Source: Candidatus Bacteroides merdavium
GTDB lineage: Bacteria; Bacteroidota; Bacteroidia; Bacteroidales; Bacteroidaceae
Length of the DNA stretch: 64,000 nucleotides
Reading direction: 5' to 3'
Assembly (NCBI GenBank): GCA_019116805.1
Contig: DXAV01000041.1
Coordinates: 32,994-96,993, forward strand
Positions within the stretch are counted from its first letter, which is position 1; each line of letters begins with the position of its first letter. The notes below the pieces were generated by a model. The model was given only the letters and a program-made list of their open reading frames with translations, was not told the DNA's origin and did no database searches. Below, one piece after another: positions 52,506-60,824 of the stretch. Made by a program: the position numbers and the translations under genes.

Positions 52506-52564
52506 TAAAAAAAACGGCGTGGAAAACACAAATGCTTTGTTGACTTTTGTGTAATCCACGCCGA
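52506..52564 (-). terminator. Terminator of the arg operon (after argD)
   Basis: On the minus strand CGGCGTGGA...TCCACGCCG with inner pairing ACACAAA/TTTGTGT, followed by T8. Confidence 0.88.
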
Positions 52565-52581
52565 AGGGGGATAATTATGTT

Positions 52582-53706
52582 TTATCCCAGTACTTTTTTG
52601 AATCGCTCCAGGAAGAGATTTGCCTCTTCTATTGACAGGCAGAGGGGTGGCAGGAGGCGGATGACGTTGGTGCCGCTTACGCCCGTGAAGACGTGTTGTT
52701 CCTTGAGCAGGCGTAGGCGCAGGTCTTTGATGGGTTCGTCGAACTCGAGACCAATCATCAAACCGCGGCCACGTACGGCTTTGATTTGGGGCAATTTCTT
52801 CAGCTCGTCCAGCAGGTAGGCACCTACACGTGCGGCATTTTCAACCAGATGTTCCTGCTCCATAACGTCGAGCACAGCCAGTGCGGCAGCACAAGCCAGG
52901 TGGTTGCCACCGAAGGTGGTGCCCAGTTGGCCATAGACAGGGGTAAACATCGGGCTGATGAGGACGCCGGCCATGGGGAATCCGTTACCGATGCCCTTGG
53001 CCACAGTGATGATGTCGGGACGGATGCCCTGGTGCTGATGGGCGAAGAACTTGCCGCTACGTCCGTAGCCGCTCTGAATCTCGTCGAGGATGAGCACTGT
53101 ACCCGTCTCCGTACAGGCCTGGCGGAGAGCGTGCATGAATTCGTCGGTGGGCAGCTGGATGCCGCCTACGCCTTGGATGCCTTCGATGATGACGGCGCAG
53201 ACATCACCCTTGGCCAACTCGGCCTGCATGGCGGCCGTGTCGTTGAGCGGCAGGTAGGTGACGTGCCCGCAATCGTTGATGGGGGCGATGATTTTGGGGT
53301 TGTTGGTCACCTCGACGGCCAGCGACGTACGGCCGTGGAAGGCTTTGGCAAAGGACACCACCCGTGTGCGTCCGTTGTGGAAGGAGGCCAGCTTCAGGGC
53401 GTTCTCGTTGGCTTCGGCACCGCTGTTGATAAGGAAGAGCGAGTAGTCTTCGTAACCACTGGCCTTGCCCAGGCGTTCGGCCACCTGCTGCTGGAGTTTG
53501 TTGATGACGGAGTTGGAGTAGAAGCCCAGGGTGGCTACCTGGTGGCTGATCATCTCCACGTAGTGCGGATGGGCGTGGCCGATGGAGATGACGGCATGGC
53601 CGCCGTAGAGGTCGAGGTACTCCGTTCCGTTCTCGTCCCACACGTGGCAGCCTTTCCCTTTGACGATGTTGATGTCGAAGAGGGGATATACGTCGAAAAG
53701 TTTCAT
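52582..53706 (-). CDS. argD: Acetyl/succinylornithine aminotransferase
   Basis: This 374-residue PLP enzyme of class III transfers an amino group to N-acylglutamate semialdehyde. The motif ILDEIQSGYGRSGKFFAHQ holds the PLP-pyridine Asp, and DIITVAKGIGNGFPMAGVLI holds the Schiff-base Lys. It is the last gene of the arg operon. The argF' Pro90 suggests its natural substrate is succinylated. A 450-bp four-helix element lies between it and argC. Confidence 0.95.
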   Translation of the reverse strand: MKLFDVYPLFDINIVKGKGCHVWDENGTEYLDLYGGHAVISIGHAHPHYVEMISHQVATLGFYSNSVINKLQQQVAERLGKASGYEDYSLFLINSGAEANENALKLASFHNGRTRVVSFAKAFHGRTSLAVEVTNNPKIIAPINDCGHVTYLPLNDTAAMQAELAKGDVCAVIIEGIQGVGGIQLPTDEFMHALRQACTETGTVLILDEIQSGYGRSGKFFAHQHQGIRPDIITVAKGIGNGFPMAGVLISPMFTPVYGQLGTTFGGNHLACAAALAVLDVMEQEHLVENAARVGAYLLDELKKLPQIKAVRGRGLMIGLEFDEPIKDLRLRLLKEQHVFTGVSGTNVIRLLPPLCLSIEEANLFLERFKKVLG

Positions 53707-53707
53707 A

Positions 53708-53744
53708 TTTTAAATGAAGAATTAAGAATTAAGAATGAAGAATT
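53708..53744 (-). repeat. 3' inverted-repeat arm of the four-helix element
   Basis: Read on the plus strand, four heptads (ATGAAGA, ATTAAGA, ATTAAGA, ATGAAGA) flanked by A/T bases. It is complementary to 54121-54157 at 33 of 37 positions. Confidence 0.85.
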
Positions 53745-54151
53745 TATTCCTCACTCTTCTTCTGGTTATTTTTTACCGTTCGGATGGAGGAAATAAGTAG
53801 GGCGATGAGTTCGCCACAATCGTTTTCCATGCTTTCGAACGAATTGTCGTTTATGTATTGCGAATCGTGAAGCAGATTGAGCCAATAATCCGTCTCGTTT
53901 GCTTCTTTCAACGCTACGCTCAGTTTGTTAATGAAGTCGGCTTGGCTTTGGGCAAACTCCGATTCACGGACCAGTGCGCCGATGGCCGTACCCGAACGAA
54001 GAACCTGTTTACTCAGCACGAATTCTTGTTCCTGCTCTCTCAAGTACCTGTTCATGCCGATTACCCTCAATGCAAAAGCGTAACTCTTAGCATGTAGCAG
54101 CGAATCCTTCCTGTTGCGTGAATTCTTCATTCTTCGTTCTTCATTCTTCAT
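53744..54151 (-). CDS. Four-helix bundle protein (S23/IVS-encoded family)
   Basis: This 135-residue basic, all-helical protein has the S23 family pattern: SLLHAKSYAFALRVIGMNRY, FVLSKQVLRSGTAIGALVRE (with the typical SGTAIGALVRESEFAQS segment) and ALKEANETDYWLNLLHD. These proteins are encoded by 23S rRNA intervening sequences and are related to the Avd accessory protein of diversity-generating retroelements. Their function is unknown. Its ATG overlaps the argC stop (TAATG), and the first ~15 residues (MKNEERRMKNSRN) are encoded by the inverted-repeat arm. ATG at 54130 is an alternative start. Confidence 0.88.
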   Translation of the reverse strand: MKNEERRMKNSRNRKDSLLHAKSYAFALRVIGMNRYLREQEQEFVLSKQVLRSGTAIGALVRESEFAQSQADFINKLSVALKEANETDYWLNLLHDSQYINDNSFESMENDCGELIALLISSIRTVKNNQKKSEE

Positions 54152-54157
54152 TAAAAA
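54121..54157 (-). repeat. 5' inverted-repeat arm of the four-helix element
   Basis: On the minus strand four heptads (ATGAAGA, ATGAAGA, ACGAAGA, ATGAAGA), overlapping the argC stop codon and encoding the start of the four-helix protein. Confidence 0.85.
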
Positions 54158-55119
54158 GCACTCGGCTTCAGCCTCAGTCCTACCGTCTCTTCGAGGTTGA
54201 ACATCAGGTTCATGTTGTGGACGGCCTGGCCGCTGGCACCCTTCAGCAGGTTGTCGATGCACGAGATGATGAGCAGCTTGTCGCCGTGCTTCTCCAGGTG
54301 GATGAGGCACTTGTTGGTGTTGACTACCTGCTTCAGGTCGATGTTCTTGTCCACGATGTGCGTGAAAGAATCCTTGGCATAGTATTCTTCGTACATGCGG
54401 CGGATCTCCTCGAGTGCTACCTTGGTCTTCACGACAATGGTGGCGAAGATGCCACGGGCGAAGTCTCCACGATAGGGGATGAAGTCGATTTCCGAATCGA
54501 AGCTGTTCTGAAGCTGGCGGAGCGACTGCTTGATTTCGGGCACGTGCTGGTGTTCGAAAGCCTTGTAAACGCTCAGGTTGTTGTTGCGCCAGCTGAAGTG
54601 GCTCGTGGCACCCGGCTTGACGCCTGCGCCCGTGCTGCCCGTGATGGCATTCACCATGATGTCGTCGTTCAGCATCAGATTCTTGGCCAGGGGAAGCAGG
54701 CCCAGCTGGATGCAGGTGGCGAAACAACCGGGGTTGGCCACGTGCTTGGCCTTGCAGGTAGCGCGACGGTTCAGCTCGGGCAGGCCGTAGATGAAGTCGT
54801 GGTCGTCGCTCTTGAGGCGGTAGTCCATCGAGAGGTCGATGATTTTCAGGTCTTCGGGCACGTTGTGGCTCTCCAGGAACTTGCGCGTGTCGCCATGGGC
54901 GGTGCAGAAGAAGAGCACGTCGATGTCGTCCAGCGGGAGCTGGTCGGTGAAGGTCAGGTCGGTTTCGCCGTAGAGACCTTCGTGCACGTCGGTTATCTTG
55001 TTGCCGGCGTTGCTCGAGCTGTTGACGAAGACGATTTCCGCCTCCGGATGGTTCAGCAACAGGCGGATGAGTTCGCCTGCCGTGTAGCCGGCTCCGCCGA
55101 TAATTCCTACTTTAATCAT
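54151..55119 (-). CDS. argC: N-acyl-gamma-glutamyl-phosphate reductase
   Basis: This 322-residue NADPH enzyme reduces N-acylglutamyl phosphate. The Rossmann motif is VGIIGGAGYTAGELIRLLLN, and the catalytic Cys is in KHVANPGCFATCIQLGLLPL. Its last codons (PSAF) lie next to, and its stop codon inside, the repeat arm of the four-helix element, so the insertion may have replaced the original 3' end. It lies 21 bp after the PspC-like gene in the arg operon. Confidence 0.96.
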   Translation of the reverse strand: MIKVGIIGGAGYTAGELIRLLLNHPEAEIVFVNSSSNAGNKITDVHEGLYGETDLTFTDQLPLDDIDVLFFCTAHGDTRKFLESHNVPEDLKIIDLSMDYRLKSDDHDFIYGLPELNRRATCKAKHVANPGCFATCIQLGLLPLAKNLMLNDDIMVNAITGSTGAGVKPGATSHFSWRNNNLSVYKAFEHQHVPEIKQSLRQLQNSFDSEIDFIPYRGDFARGIFATIVVKTKVALEEIRRMYEEYYAKDSFTHIVDKNIDLKQVVNTNKCLIHLEKHGDKLLIISCIDNLLKGASGQAVHNMNLMFNLEETVGLRLKPSAF

Positions 55120-55140
55120 AATATGTAATATCTGTCTGTT

Positions 55141-55353
55141 TTAATCTTGAAAGTAACGGTTTTCCTCTTCGGGGATAATCAGCATCAGCAGAAAGTAGAT
55201 GATGACACCCGAGAAGGCGGTGAATACGGTCGCGAGCGTGTAGACAACGCGGATGACGGTGGGGTCGAGTGCAAAGTAGTTTGCGATGCCGGCGCATACA
55301 CCGGCCAGCATGCGGCCGGTGCGCGGGCGTCTGAGTTTCTTTTCTGCTTCCAT
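55141..55353 (-). CDS. PspC-domain small membrane protein
   Basis: This 70-residue protein is a single PspC domain: RPRTGRMLAGVCAGIANYFA followed by VIRVVYTLATVFTAFSGVII and YFLLMLIIPEEENRYF, with one or two membrane segments. PspC proteins take part in envelope-stress responses, but stand-alone forms are poorly understood. It is 10 bp after argG and 21 bp before argC, so it belongs to the arg operon, an odd place for a membrane protein. Confidence 0.9.
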   Translation of the reverse strand: MEAEKKLRRPRTGRMLAGVCAGIANYFALDPTVIRVVYTLATVFTAFSGVIIYFLLMLIIPEEENRYFQD

Positions 55354-55363
55354 GGCGGAAAAA

Positions 55364-56578
55364 TCAGATGTTGTTCAGTTCATCCTTGTGCGTGGCGTAG
55401 TAGGCACGGAGCGGAGTGGACGAAACTTTGATGAAGCCTTTGGCGTCTTCGGCCGTCCAGCCCTTCTGCATCTCGCCATATTCGCCGAACTTGTTCTTTA
55501 CCAGGTCGTCGGCGCTCTCCACGCCTACGGTGTGGAAGCCCAGCGGACGGAGTTCGAGGATGGCGGTACCGTTCACATTACGCTGGCTCTCGGTCAGCAT
55601 GGCTTCGATGTCGCGCATCACGGGCTCCAGGTACTGGCTTTCGTGGAGGAACATGCCATACCAGTTGGCCACCTGATCCTTCCAGTACTGCTGCCATTTG
55701 CTCAGGGTGTATTTCTCGAGGAAGCGGTGGGCACCGATAATCAGCATGGGAGCGGCGGCTTCGAAGCCCACGCGGCCCTTGATGCCGATGATGGTGTCGC
55801 CCACGTGCATGTCGCGTCCGATACCATAGGCCGCACCGATTTCTTCAACCTTCTGGATGGCCTTGATGGGGTCGTCGAAGCGTTCGCCGTTCACGGCCTT
55901 CAGTTCACCCTTCTCGAAGGTGAGGCGCAGCTGCTCGGAGCCTTCCTTGGTGCAATGCTTCAGGTAGGCACTCTCTGGTAGACCCTGTGCCGAGTCGAGG
56001 ATTTCACCTCCGCAAATGCTCGTGCCCCAGATACCTACGTTATAGGAATATTTCAGTTTGGCAAAGTCGGCGGCAAAGCCGTGCTTGTTCAGGTAGTCGA
56101 TTTCTTCCTGGCGGCTCAAGGCCATGTCGCGGGTCAGGGTGATGATTTCCACACCCGGAGCCATGACGAGGAAGGTCATGTCGAAGCGCACCTGGTCGTT
56201 GCCGGCACCCGTAGAGCCGTGGGCAATGGCATCGGCGCCTATCTCGTTGGCGTAGCGGGCGATGGCCAGTGCCTGGAAGATACGTTCGGAGCTGACGGAG
56301 ATGGGGTAGGTACCGTTGCGCAACACGTTGCCATAAACCATGTATTTCAGGCTCTTCTCGTAGTATTCCTGCGTTACGTCGAGGGTGACATACTTCACGG
56401 CACCCAGCTTGTAGGCATTCTCTTCGTTGGTTTTCAGCTGCTCGGCGCTGAATCCGCCCGTGTTGGCACAGGCTGCATATACTTCATAACCTTTCTCCTT
56501 GGCCAGATACATCACGGTGAACGAGGTATCCAATCCGCCGCTGAAGGCGACCACTACTTTTTTCTTCTTTGCTTCCAT
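55364..56578 (-). CDS. argG: Argininosuccinate synthase
   Basis: This 404-residue ATP pyrophosphatase-type enzyme joins citrulline and aspartate. It has the P-loop KVVVAFSGGLDTSFTVMYLA and IAHGSTGAGNDQVRFDMTFL. The C-terminal part differs from the short E. coli type, as in other Bacteroidetes. It lies 26 bp after the GNAT gene and 10 bp before the PspC-like gene. Confidence 0.96.
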   Translation of the reverse strand: MEAKKKKVVVAFSGGLDTSFTVMYLAKEKGYEVYAACANTGGFSAEQLKTNEENAYKLGAVKYVTLDVTQEYYEKSLKYMVYGNVLRNGTYPISVSSERIFQALAIARYANEIGADAIAHGSTGAGNDQVRFDMTFLVMAPGVEIITLTRDMALSRQEEIDYLNKHGFAADFAKLKYSYNVGIWGTSICGGEILDSAQGLPESAYLKHCTKEGSEQLRLTFEKGELKAVNGERFDDPIKAIQKVEEIGAAYGIGRDMHVGDTIIGIKGRVGFEAAAPMLIIGAHRFLEKYTLSKWQQYWKDQVANWYGMFLHESQYLEPVMRDIEAMLTESQRNVNGTAILELRPLGFHTVGVESADDLVKNKFGEYGEMQKGWTAEDAKGFIKVSSTPLRAYYATHKDELNNI

Positions 56579-56604
56579 TGTTCAATATGTGTTTATTGTT
56601 TTAT

Positions 56605-57159
56605 TTAGATTTTGTCGTCCTCGTGCAAGGCGGGATCGTAGAGCATGGCCGTGCAGATGCAGAACTTGCGGTTCTTGGCCACCAGGATATCGTGGTTGAT
56701 ACAGCCTTCACATCCCTTCCAGAACGCCTCGTCGTCGGTCAGTTCGTTGAAGGTGACGGGCACATAACCCAGTTCGGTGTTCATCTTCATGACGGCCGCG
56801 CCGCTGGTAAGACTGAATATCTTGGCCCACGGCCATCGGAGGCGTGCCAGGCGGAAGGAGGCCTGTTTGATACGTTTTGCCAGTCCTATACCCTGGTATT
56901 TGGGGTGTACTATCAGACCGGAAGTGGCTACGTATTGCTTGTTGCCCCAGCTTTCGATGTAGGTGAAACCAGCAAATTCATTGCCACAGAGGGCGATGAT
57001 GGCTTTTCCCTCTTTCATTTTGGTGGCTACATATTCGTGTGTGCGCTCGGCAATTCCTGTGCCGCGTTTCTTGGCGGCTTCCCTTATGGTGTCGAGAATT
57101 GTATCCACATAAACTTCATGTGAGGCGTCTGCCACCATCACATCAATTTGTTTATCCAT
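56605..57159 (-). CDS. GNAT-family acyltransferase, candidate N-acylglutamate synthase
   Basis: This 184-residue protein has the GNAT acyl-CoA motif SGLIVHPKYQGIGLAKRIKQ and a C-terminal extension with several Cys (KGCEGCINHDILVAKNRKFC). It starts with MDKQIDVMVADASHEVYVDT. It lies between argR and argG with 19- and 26-bp gaps. No argA or argJ is visible here, so it is a good candidate for the first step (acyl transfer to glutamate, probably succinyl). That role is inferred from operon position and the succinyl-type argF'. The longer frame to 57477 is the antisense shadow of argR. Confidence 0.8.
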   Translation of the reverse strand: MDKQIDVMVADASHEVYVDTILDTIREAAKKRGTGIAERTHEYVATKMKEGKAIIALCGNEFAGFTYIESWGNKQYVATSGLIVHPKYQGIGLAKRIKQASFRLARLRWPWAKIFSLTSGAAVMKMNTELGYVPVTFNELTDDEAFWKGCEGCINHDILVAKNRKFCICTAMLYDPALHEDDKI

Positions 57160-57178
57160 TTCTATCTTATTGTTTTGT

Positions 57179-57649
57179 TTAAATATTCGGTATGATTTCG
57201 GAGAGGAAGGTGCGCACGTCGTCGTGTGAGGTCCGTTCGGCCAGCACCAGCATGATGGTATCGTCGCCGGCGATGGTTCCGAGGATGTAGGGGCATTCGC
57301 GGTTGTCGATGTCGTAGGCGATGCTGCTTGCATAGCCGGGGCGGGTACGGATGACGGCAATGTTGTGTGAGAACTGCAACGACACGAATCCGCTGGACAT
57401 GAGCATTTCGCTTGCGCTCTGGTGGTTGTGGCGCTTGTACATGATGTCGTTAGGGAGTACGTAAACGTATTTCCCATTCGTATTGGCCGCCTTGGCCACC
57501 TTCAGCTGCTTCAGGTCGCGCGAAAGAGTGGCTTGAGTCAGTTCAAAGCCTTCTTTCCCTAAAGCTTGGAGAAGTTCTTCTTGTGAGCCGATTTCTTTAC
57601 TCGAGATAATCATCTTGATGGCGTCTAACCGATTGGCTTTCTTTCTCAT
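57179..57649 (-). CDS. argR: Arginine repressor
   Basis: This 156-residue protein has an N-terminal winged helix (about 1-75, RLDAIKMIISSKEIGSQEEL, LTQATLSRDLKQLKVAKAAN). The C-terminal hexamerisation/arginine-binding domain holds ECPYILGTIAGDDTIMLVLA. It heads the arg operon, so it probably autoregulates it. A TACTTTTG -7 element lies at 57677-57684, and a perfect palindrome overlaps the -33 region. ATG at 57649 fits family alignments. Confidence 0.96.
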   Translation of the reverse strand: MRKKANRLDAIKMIISSKEIGSQEELLQALGKEGFELTQATLSRDLKQLKVAKAANTNGKYVYVLPNDIMYKRHNHQSASEMLMSSGFVSLQFSHNIAVIRTRPGYASSIAYDIDNRECPYILGTIAGDDTIMLVLAERTSHDDVRTFLSEIIPNI

Positions 57650-57676
57650 TTCTGTATATTTATTCTTAATACGGTG

Positions 57677-57718
57677 CAAAAGTAGAGATTATTTTTGAAA
57701 GAATATGCAAAAATGCAT
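57677..57718 (-). promoter_or_regulatory. arg operon promoter with candidate ArgR operator
   Basis: TACTTTTG (57677-57684) is the -7 element. The perfect palindrome ATGCA-AAAA-TGCAT (57705-57718) sits about 21 bp upstream, covering the -33 site. It resembles an ARG box half-site pair but with C for A at one position. Confidence 0.55.
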
Positions 57719-57844
57719 TTTTTTTATGCTTTTATTATTCATGTTTGAGCCTTTAGATATTTTTTATTCTGTTTTATACAGATAAAGGGCAAAAACAATA
57801 AGATTACAGCCAAAATATAGAGAAAGATTATAGAAAAAAGAATG

Positions 57845-57852
57845 TATATTTG
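57845..57852 (+). promoter_or_regulatory. -7 element of GH106 promoter
   Basis: TATATTTG on the plus strand, 54 bp upstream of the GH106 ATG. Confidence 0.65.
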
Positions 57853-57906
57853 CAATATTCAAAAATCTGGTAAACTTTAAGCTAATATTTATACAAAACA
57901 GTGAAT

Positions 57907-60681
57907 ATGAATAGACGATTGATCGTTTGTTTGTTGGCTTTCGGTGCATGTGGCTTGCTGGAAGCTCAGGAGGTTGCATGGCCGGAAATAACGGTTGAAG
58001 CTAAGCCGGGGGCACGTTGGTGGTGGATGGGAAGTGCTGTGGACAAGGCAAACTTGACCCGTAATCTGGAAGAATATGCTTCCGCCGGTATGGGTACGAT
58101 GGAAATAACCCCCATTTATGGCGTCAAGGGAAATGAAGCGCGTGATATTTCTTTTCTTTCTCCCAAGTGGATGGAGATGTTGAGACATACAGAAAGCGAG
58201 GCCGTACGGTTGGGTATGCAAGTGGATATGAATACCGGTACCGGCTGGCCTTTTGGTGGGCCGGAAGTGGCTATTGAGGATGCTGCTTGTCGTTTGCTGA
58301 TCGAAGAATATCATTTGAAGAAAGGGGAACGCCTGCAGCGGAAGGTAGAAACGACCGATGTTAAGCAACAACCCTATGCTGTTCTCGAACGTTTGATGGC
58401 CTTCTCGGATACAGGGGAATGTTTGGACCTTACCAACAAGGTGCGGAACGGAGTGTTGGATTGGAAGGCTCCTAAGGGGAACTGGCGTCTGATAGCGGCC
58501 TTTTGTGGCAAAACTTTTCAAAAAGTGAAGCGTGCTGCACCCGGTGGGGAAGGATATGTGATGAATCATTTTTCTCGTGGAGCAGTGGAGCGATACCTGA
58601 TGCGTTTTGAAAAGGCTTTTGGAGGAAACACCGAAGGGATAACTGGGACGACACCTTATCCGCATACGTTCTTTAACGATTCTTACGAGGTTTATGAAGC
58701 CGACTGGACGCAGGGGTTGTTTGACGAATTTCTGGCGCGATGCGGTTACAAATTGGAGGAGCATCTGCTTGAGTTCCTGTCGGAGGGTGATCGGACTGAT
58801 ATGGCGCGTCGTATTATTTCTGATTATCGCGAAACGCTGGGCGAAATGCTTCAGGAGAACTTTACTAGCCAATGGACAGAATGGGCCCATCGTCATGGAG
58901 CCAAGACACGCAACCAGGCACATGGATCTCCTGGCAACCTGATAGATTTGTATGCAACAGTCGATATCCCAGAATGTGAAGGTTTTGGTCTTTCCGATTT
59001 TGGTATTAAGGGGTTGCGTAAGGATTCGTTGACTCGTCCAAATGATTCCGATCTGTCTATGCTGAAATACGCTTCTTCGGCGGCACACATTGCGGGAAAA
59101 CTATATACTTCTTCCGAAACATTCACTTGGTTGACAGAGCATTTTCGTACTTCCCTGTCGCAATGTAAGCCGGATATCGACCTGATGTTTGTTTCGGGTG
59201 TCAACCATGCTTATTTCCATGGTACTACCTATTCGCCTGCTGATGCTGCTTGGCCCGGATGGAAATTCTATGCGACGGTTGACATGAGTCCTACGAATAG
59301 CATCTGGCGTGATGCACCCGCCTTTTTCCAATATATCACACGTTGCCAGAGTTTCTTGCAGATGGGTAAACCAGACAATGATTTCTTGGTATATTTGCCT
59401 GTGTATGATATGTGGCAAGAGCAGAACGGTCGTCTTTTGATGTTTGATATCCACAAGATGTCTGAGAGGGCTCCTCGATTTATTGAGGCGGTGCATCGTA
59501 TCAATGATGCCGGTTATGACATGGATTATATTTCGGATGCTTTCGTTCGTAGCTTGTGTTTCCGTGATGGGAAACTGGAGACATCGGGTGGTGGCAGATA
59601 TAAGGCATTGGTGGTACCGGGCGTTCGTTTGATGCCTGCGGATGTGCTCGAAAAACTCTGCAAGTTGGCCGGCGAAGGCGCAACGATTGTGTTTTTAGAT
59701 CAATATCCTGAGGATGTGCCGGGATTCGGTAATCTGGAGAAACGTAGGGAGATATTCAAGGATGTCTGGAGTAGGATGAAACTGATGCAACAGTCAGGCA
59801 ACGCGCGTATTTTGTTCGGTACGGATTATGCGCAAACCTTGGCACAGACATCTGCAATACCTGAGGAAATGAAGACTCGGTATGGATTGAGCTGCATCCG
59901 CAGGAATCATGCGGATGGTTATCATTACTTTATAGCTGCTTTGACGGAGCGGGATACGGAAGCTTGGATCCCCTTGGCTGTAAAGGCTCGTTCGGCGGTC
60001 TTTTATAATCCGATGGATGGAACTTCGGGTAAGGCGCGTCTTCGCCAAAAAGATGGCAAAACAGAGGTGTTTATGCAAATGCGTTCGGGTGAATCGTTGA
60101 TATTGAAGACCTTTACAGAAGAGGATGTACAAATGCAGGCATGGGCATATACCACTCCGATGCAGGATGTGGTTCGCTTGGATGGAAAGTGGAAATTCCG
60201 TTTTGTACAAAGTGAACCTGCGGTAACCGATGTGCCCGATTCTGTTGCCTTGGGCTCTTGGACGAATTGTGATTTTGAAGGTGCCCGTACAACGATGGGT
60301 ACTGCCTGTTACACTGTCTCCTTTAGACTGGATGAGCCCGAAAAAGCAGTCGATTGGGTGCTCTCTTTAGGAGACGTTCGCGAGAGTGCACGCGTTCGCA
60401 TCAATGGTGTTGACGTCTCTACATTGTGGGCTGTACCTTATCATTGTAAAGTGGGTAAGTATCTGCGCGCAGGTGAAAATGTATTGGAAGTGGAGGTTAC
60501 CAACCTGCCTGCCAATCGCATAGCCGATATGGACAAACGAGGTGTGGAGTGGCGTATCTTTAAAGACATTAACATCGCGGCGCTTGGTTATAAGAAAGGC
60601 AATTATGCTGGTTGGACTCCTATGCCGAGCGGATTGTTGGGGCCTGTGGAGCTGATACCGGTGAAGATTTTGGATAAATAA
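57907..60681 (+). CDS. GH106 alpha-L-rhamnosidase
   Basis: This 924-residue secreted enzyme has a signal sequence (about 1-20; FGAC at Cys15 could be a lipobox). The mature part begins with RWWWMGSAVDKANLTRNLEE, and GMQVDMNTGTGWPFGGPEVA is characteristic of GH106. A C-terminal galactose-binding-like domain with WVLSLGDVRESARVRINGVD is present. The enzyme frees L-rhamnose from plant or bacterial glycans. It precedes rhamnulokinase and rhamnose isomerase genes, which supports the assignment. ATG at 57907 is chosen over GTG at 57901. Confidence 0.93.
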   Translation: MNRRLIVCLLAFGACGLLEAQEVAWPEITVEAKPGARWWWMGSAVDKANLTRNLEEYASAGMGTMEITPIYGVKGNEARDISFLSPKWMEMLRHTESEAVRLGMQVDMNTGTGWPFGGPEVAIEDAACRLLIEEYHLKKGERLQRKVETTDVKQQPYAVLERLMAFSDTGECLDLTNKVRNGVLDWKAPKGNWRLIAAFCGKTFQKVKRAAPGGEGYVMNHFSRGAVERYLMRFEKAFGGNTEGITGTTPYPHTFFNDSYEVYEADWTQGLFDEFLARCGYKLEEHLLEFLSEGDRTDMARRIISDYRETLGEMLQENFTSQWTEWAHRHGAKTRNQAHGSPGNLIDLYATVDIPECEGFGLSDFGIKGLRKDSLTRPNDSDLSMLKYASSAAHIAGKLYTSSETFTWLTEHFRTSLSQCKPDIDLMFVSGVNHAYFHGTTYSPADAAWPGWKFYATVDMSPTNSIWRDAPAFFQYITRCQSFLQMGKPDNDFLVYLPVYDMWQEQNGRLLMFDIHKMSERAPRFIEAVHRINDAGYDMDYISDAFVRSLCFRDGKLETSGGGRYKALVVPGVRLMPADVLEKLCKLAGEGATIVFLDQYPEDVPGFGNLEKRREIFKDVWSRMKLMQQSGNARILFGTDYAQTLAQTSAIPEEMKTRYGLSCIRRNHADGYHYFIAALTERDTEAWIPLAVKARSAVFYNPMDGTSGKARLRQKDGKTEVFMQMRSGESLILKTFTEEDVQMQAWAYTTPMQDVVRLDGKWKFRFVQSEPAVTDVPDSVALGSWTNCDFEGARTTMGTACYTVSFRLDEPEKAVDWVLSLGDVRESARVRINGVDVSTLWAVPYHCKVGKYLRAGENVLEVEVTNLPANRIADMDKRGVEWRIFKDINIAALGYKKGNYAGWTPMPSGLLGPVELIPVKILDK

Positions 60682-60791
60682 TTTGTATTAGGTATTTGTT
60701 TATGCCTCATTTGCTTTAGCCTAAGAGCGTGATTGTCAAATCTAACAGGTTTAGTATCAAAATTGTTACCGCTTGTTGAGGTGTAAACGGT

Positions 60792-60799
60792 TATTTTTG
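60792..60799 (+). promoter_or_regulatory. -7 element of rhaBAT promoter
   Basis: TATTTTTG, 26 bp before the rhaB start, in a 143-bp gap after the GH106 gene. It indicates separate control of the catabolic genes. No regulator gene is in the window. Confidence 0.62.
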
Positions 60800-60824
60800 T
60801 ATCATCAATAAAAATATAGAACTA

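Larger units (their letters stand above)
53708..54157 (-). mobile_element. IVS-like element: four-helix ORF bounded by 37-bp inverted repeats inside the arg operon
   Basis: The 450-bp unit starts and ends with complementary 37-bp arms, each built of four 7-bp repeats. The ORF uses a start codon within one arm and a stop codon touching the other. Transcribed as part of argC-argD, the arms could form a ~37-bp stem closing off the ORF. 23S rRNA intervening sequences have the same plan: a terminal stem plus an S23-type four-helix ORF. Mobility is inferred, and no transposase is present. Confidence 0.6.

Noticed and set aside
54152..54727. N-terminal extension (about 190 codons) of the four-helix ORF
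   Set aside because: It overlaps argC in another frame and has Arg/Pro/His-rich shadow composition. The ATG overlapping the argC stop is the sensible start.
52786..55128. Plus-strand open frames of 336 codons opposite argD and argC
   Set aside because: Shadows of G/C-rich arg genes; composition His/Val/Asp-rich with no family.
57160..57477. N-terminal extension of the GNAT ORF
   Set aside because: Ser/Thr/Pro-rich shadow of argR; the ATG at 57159 gives a normal GNAT start.
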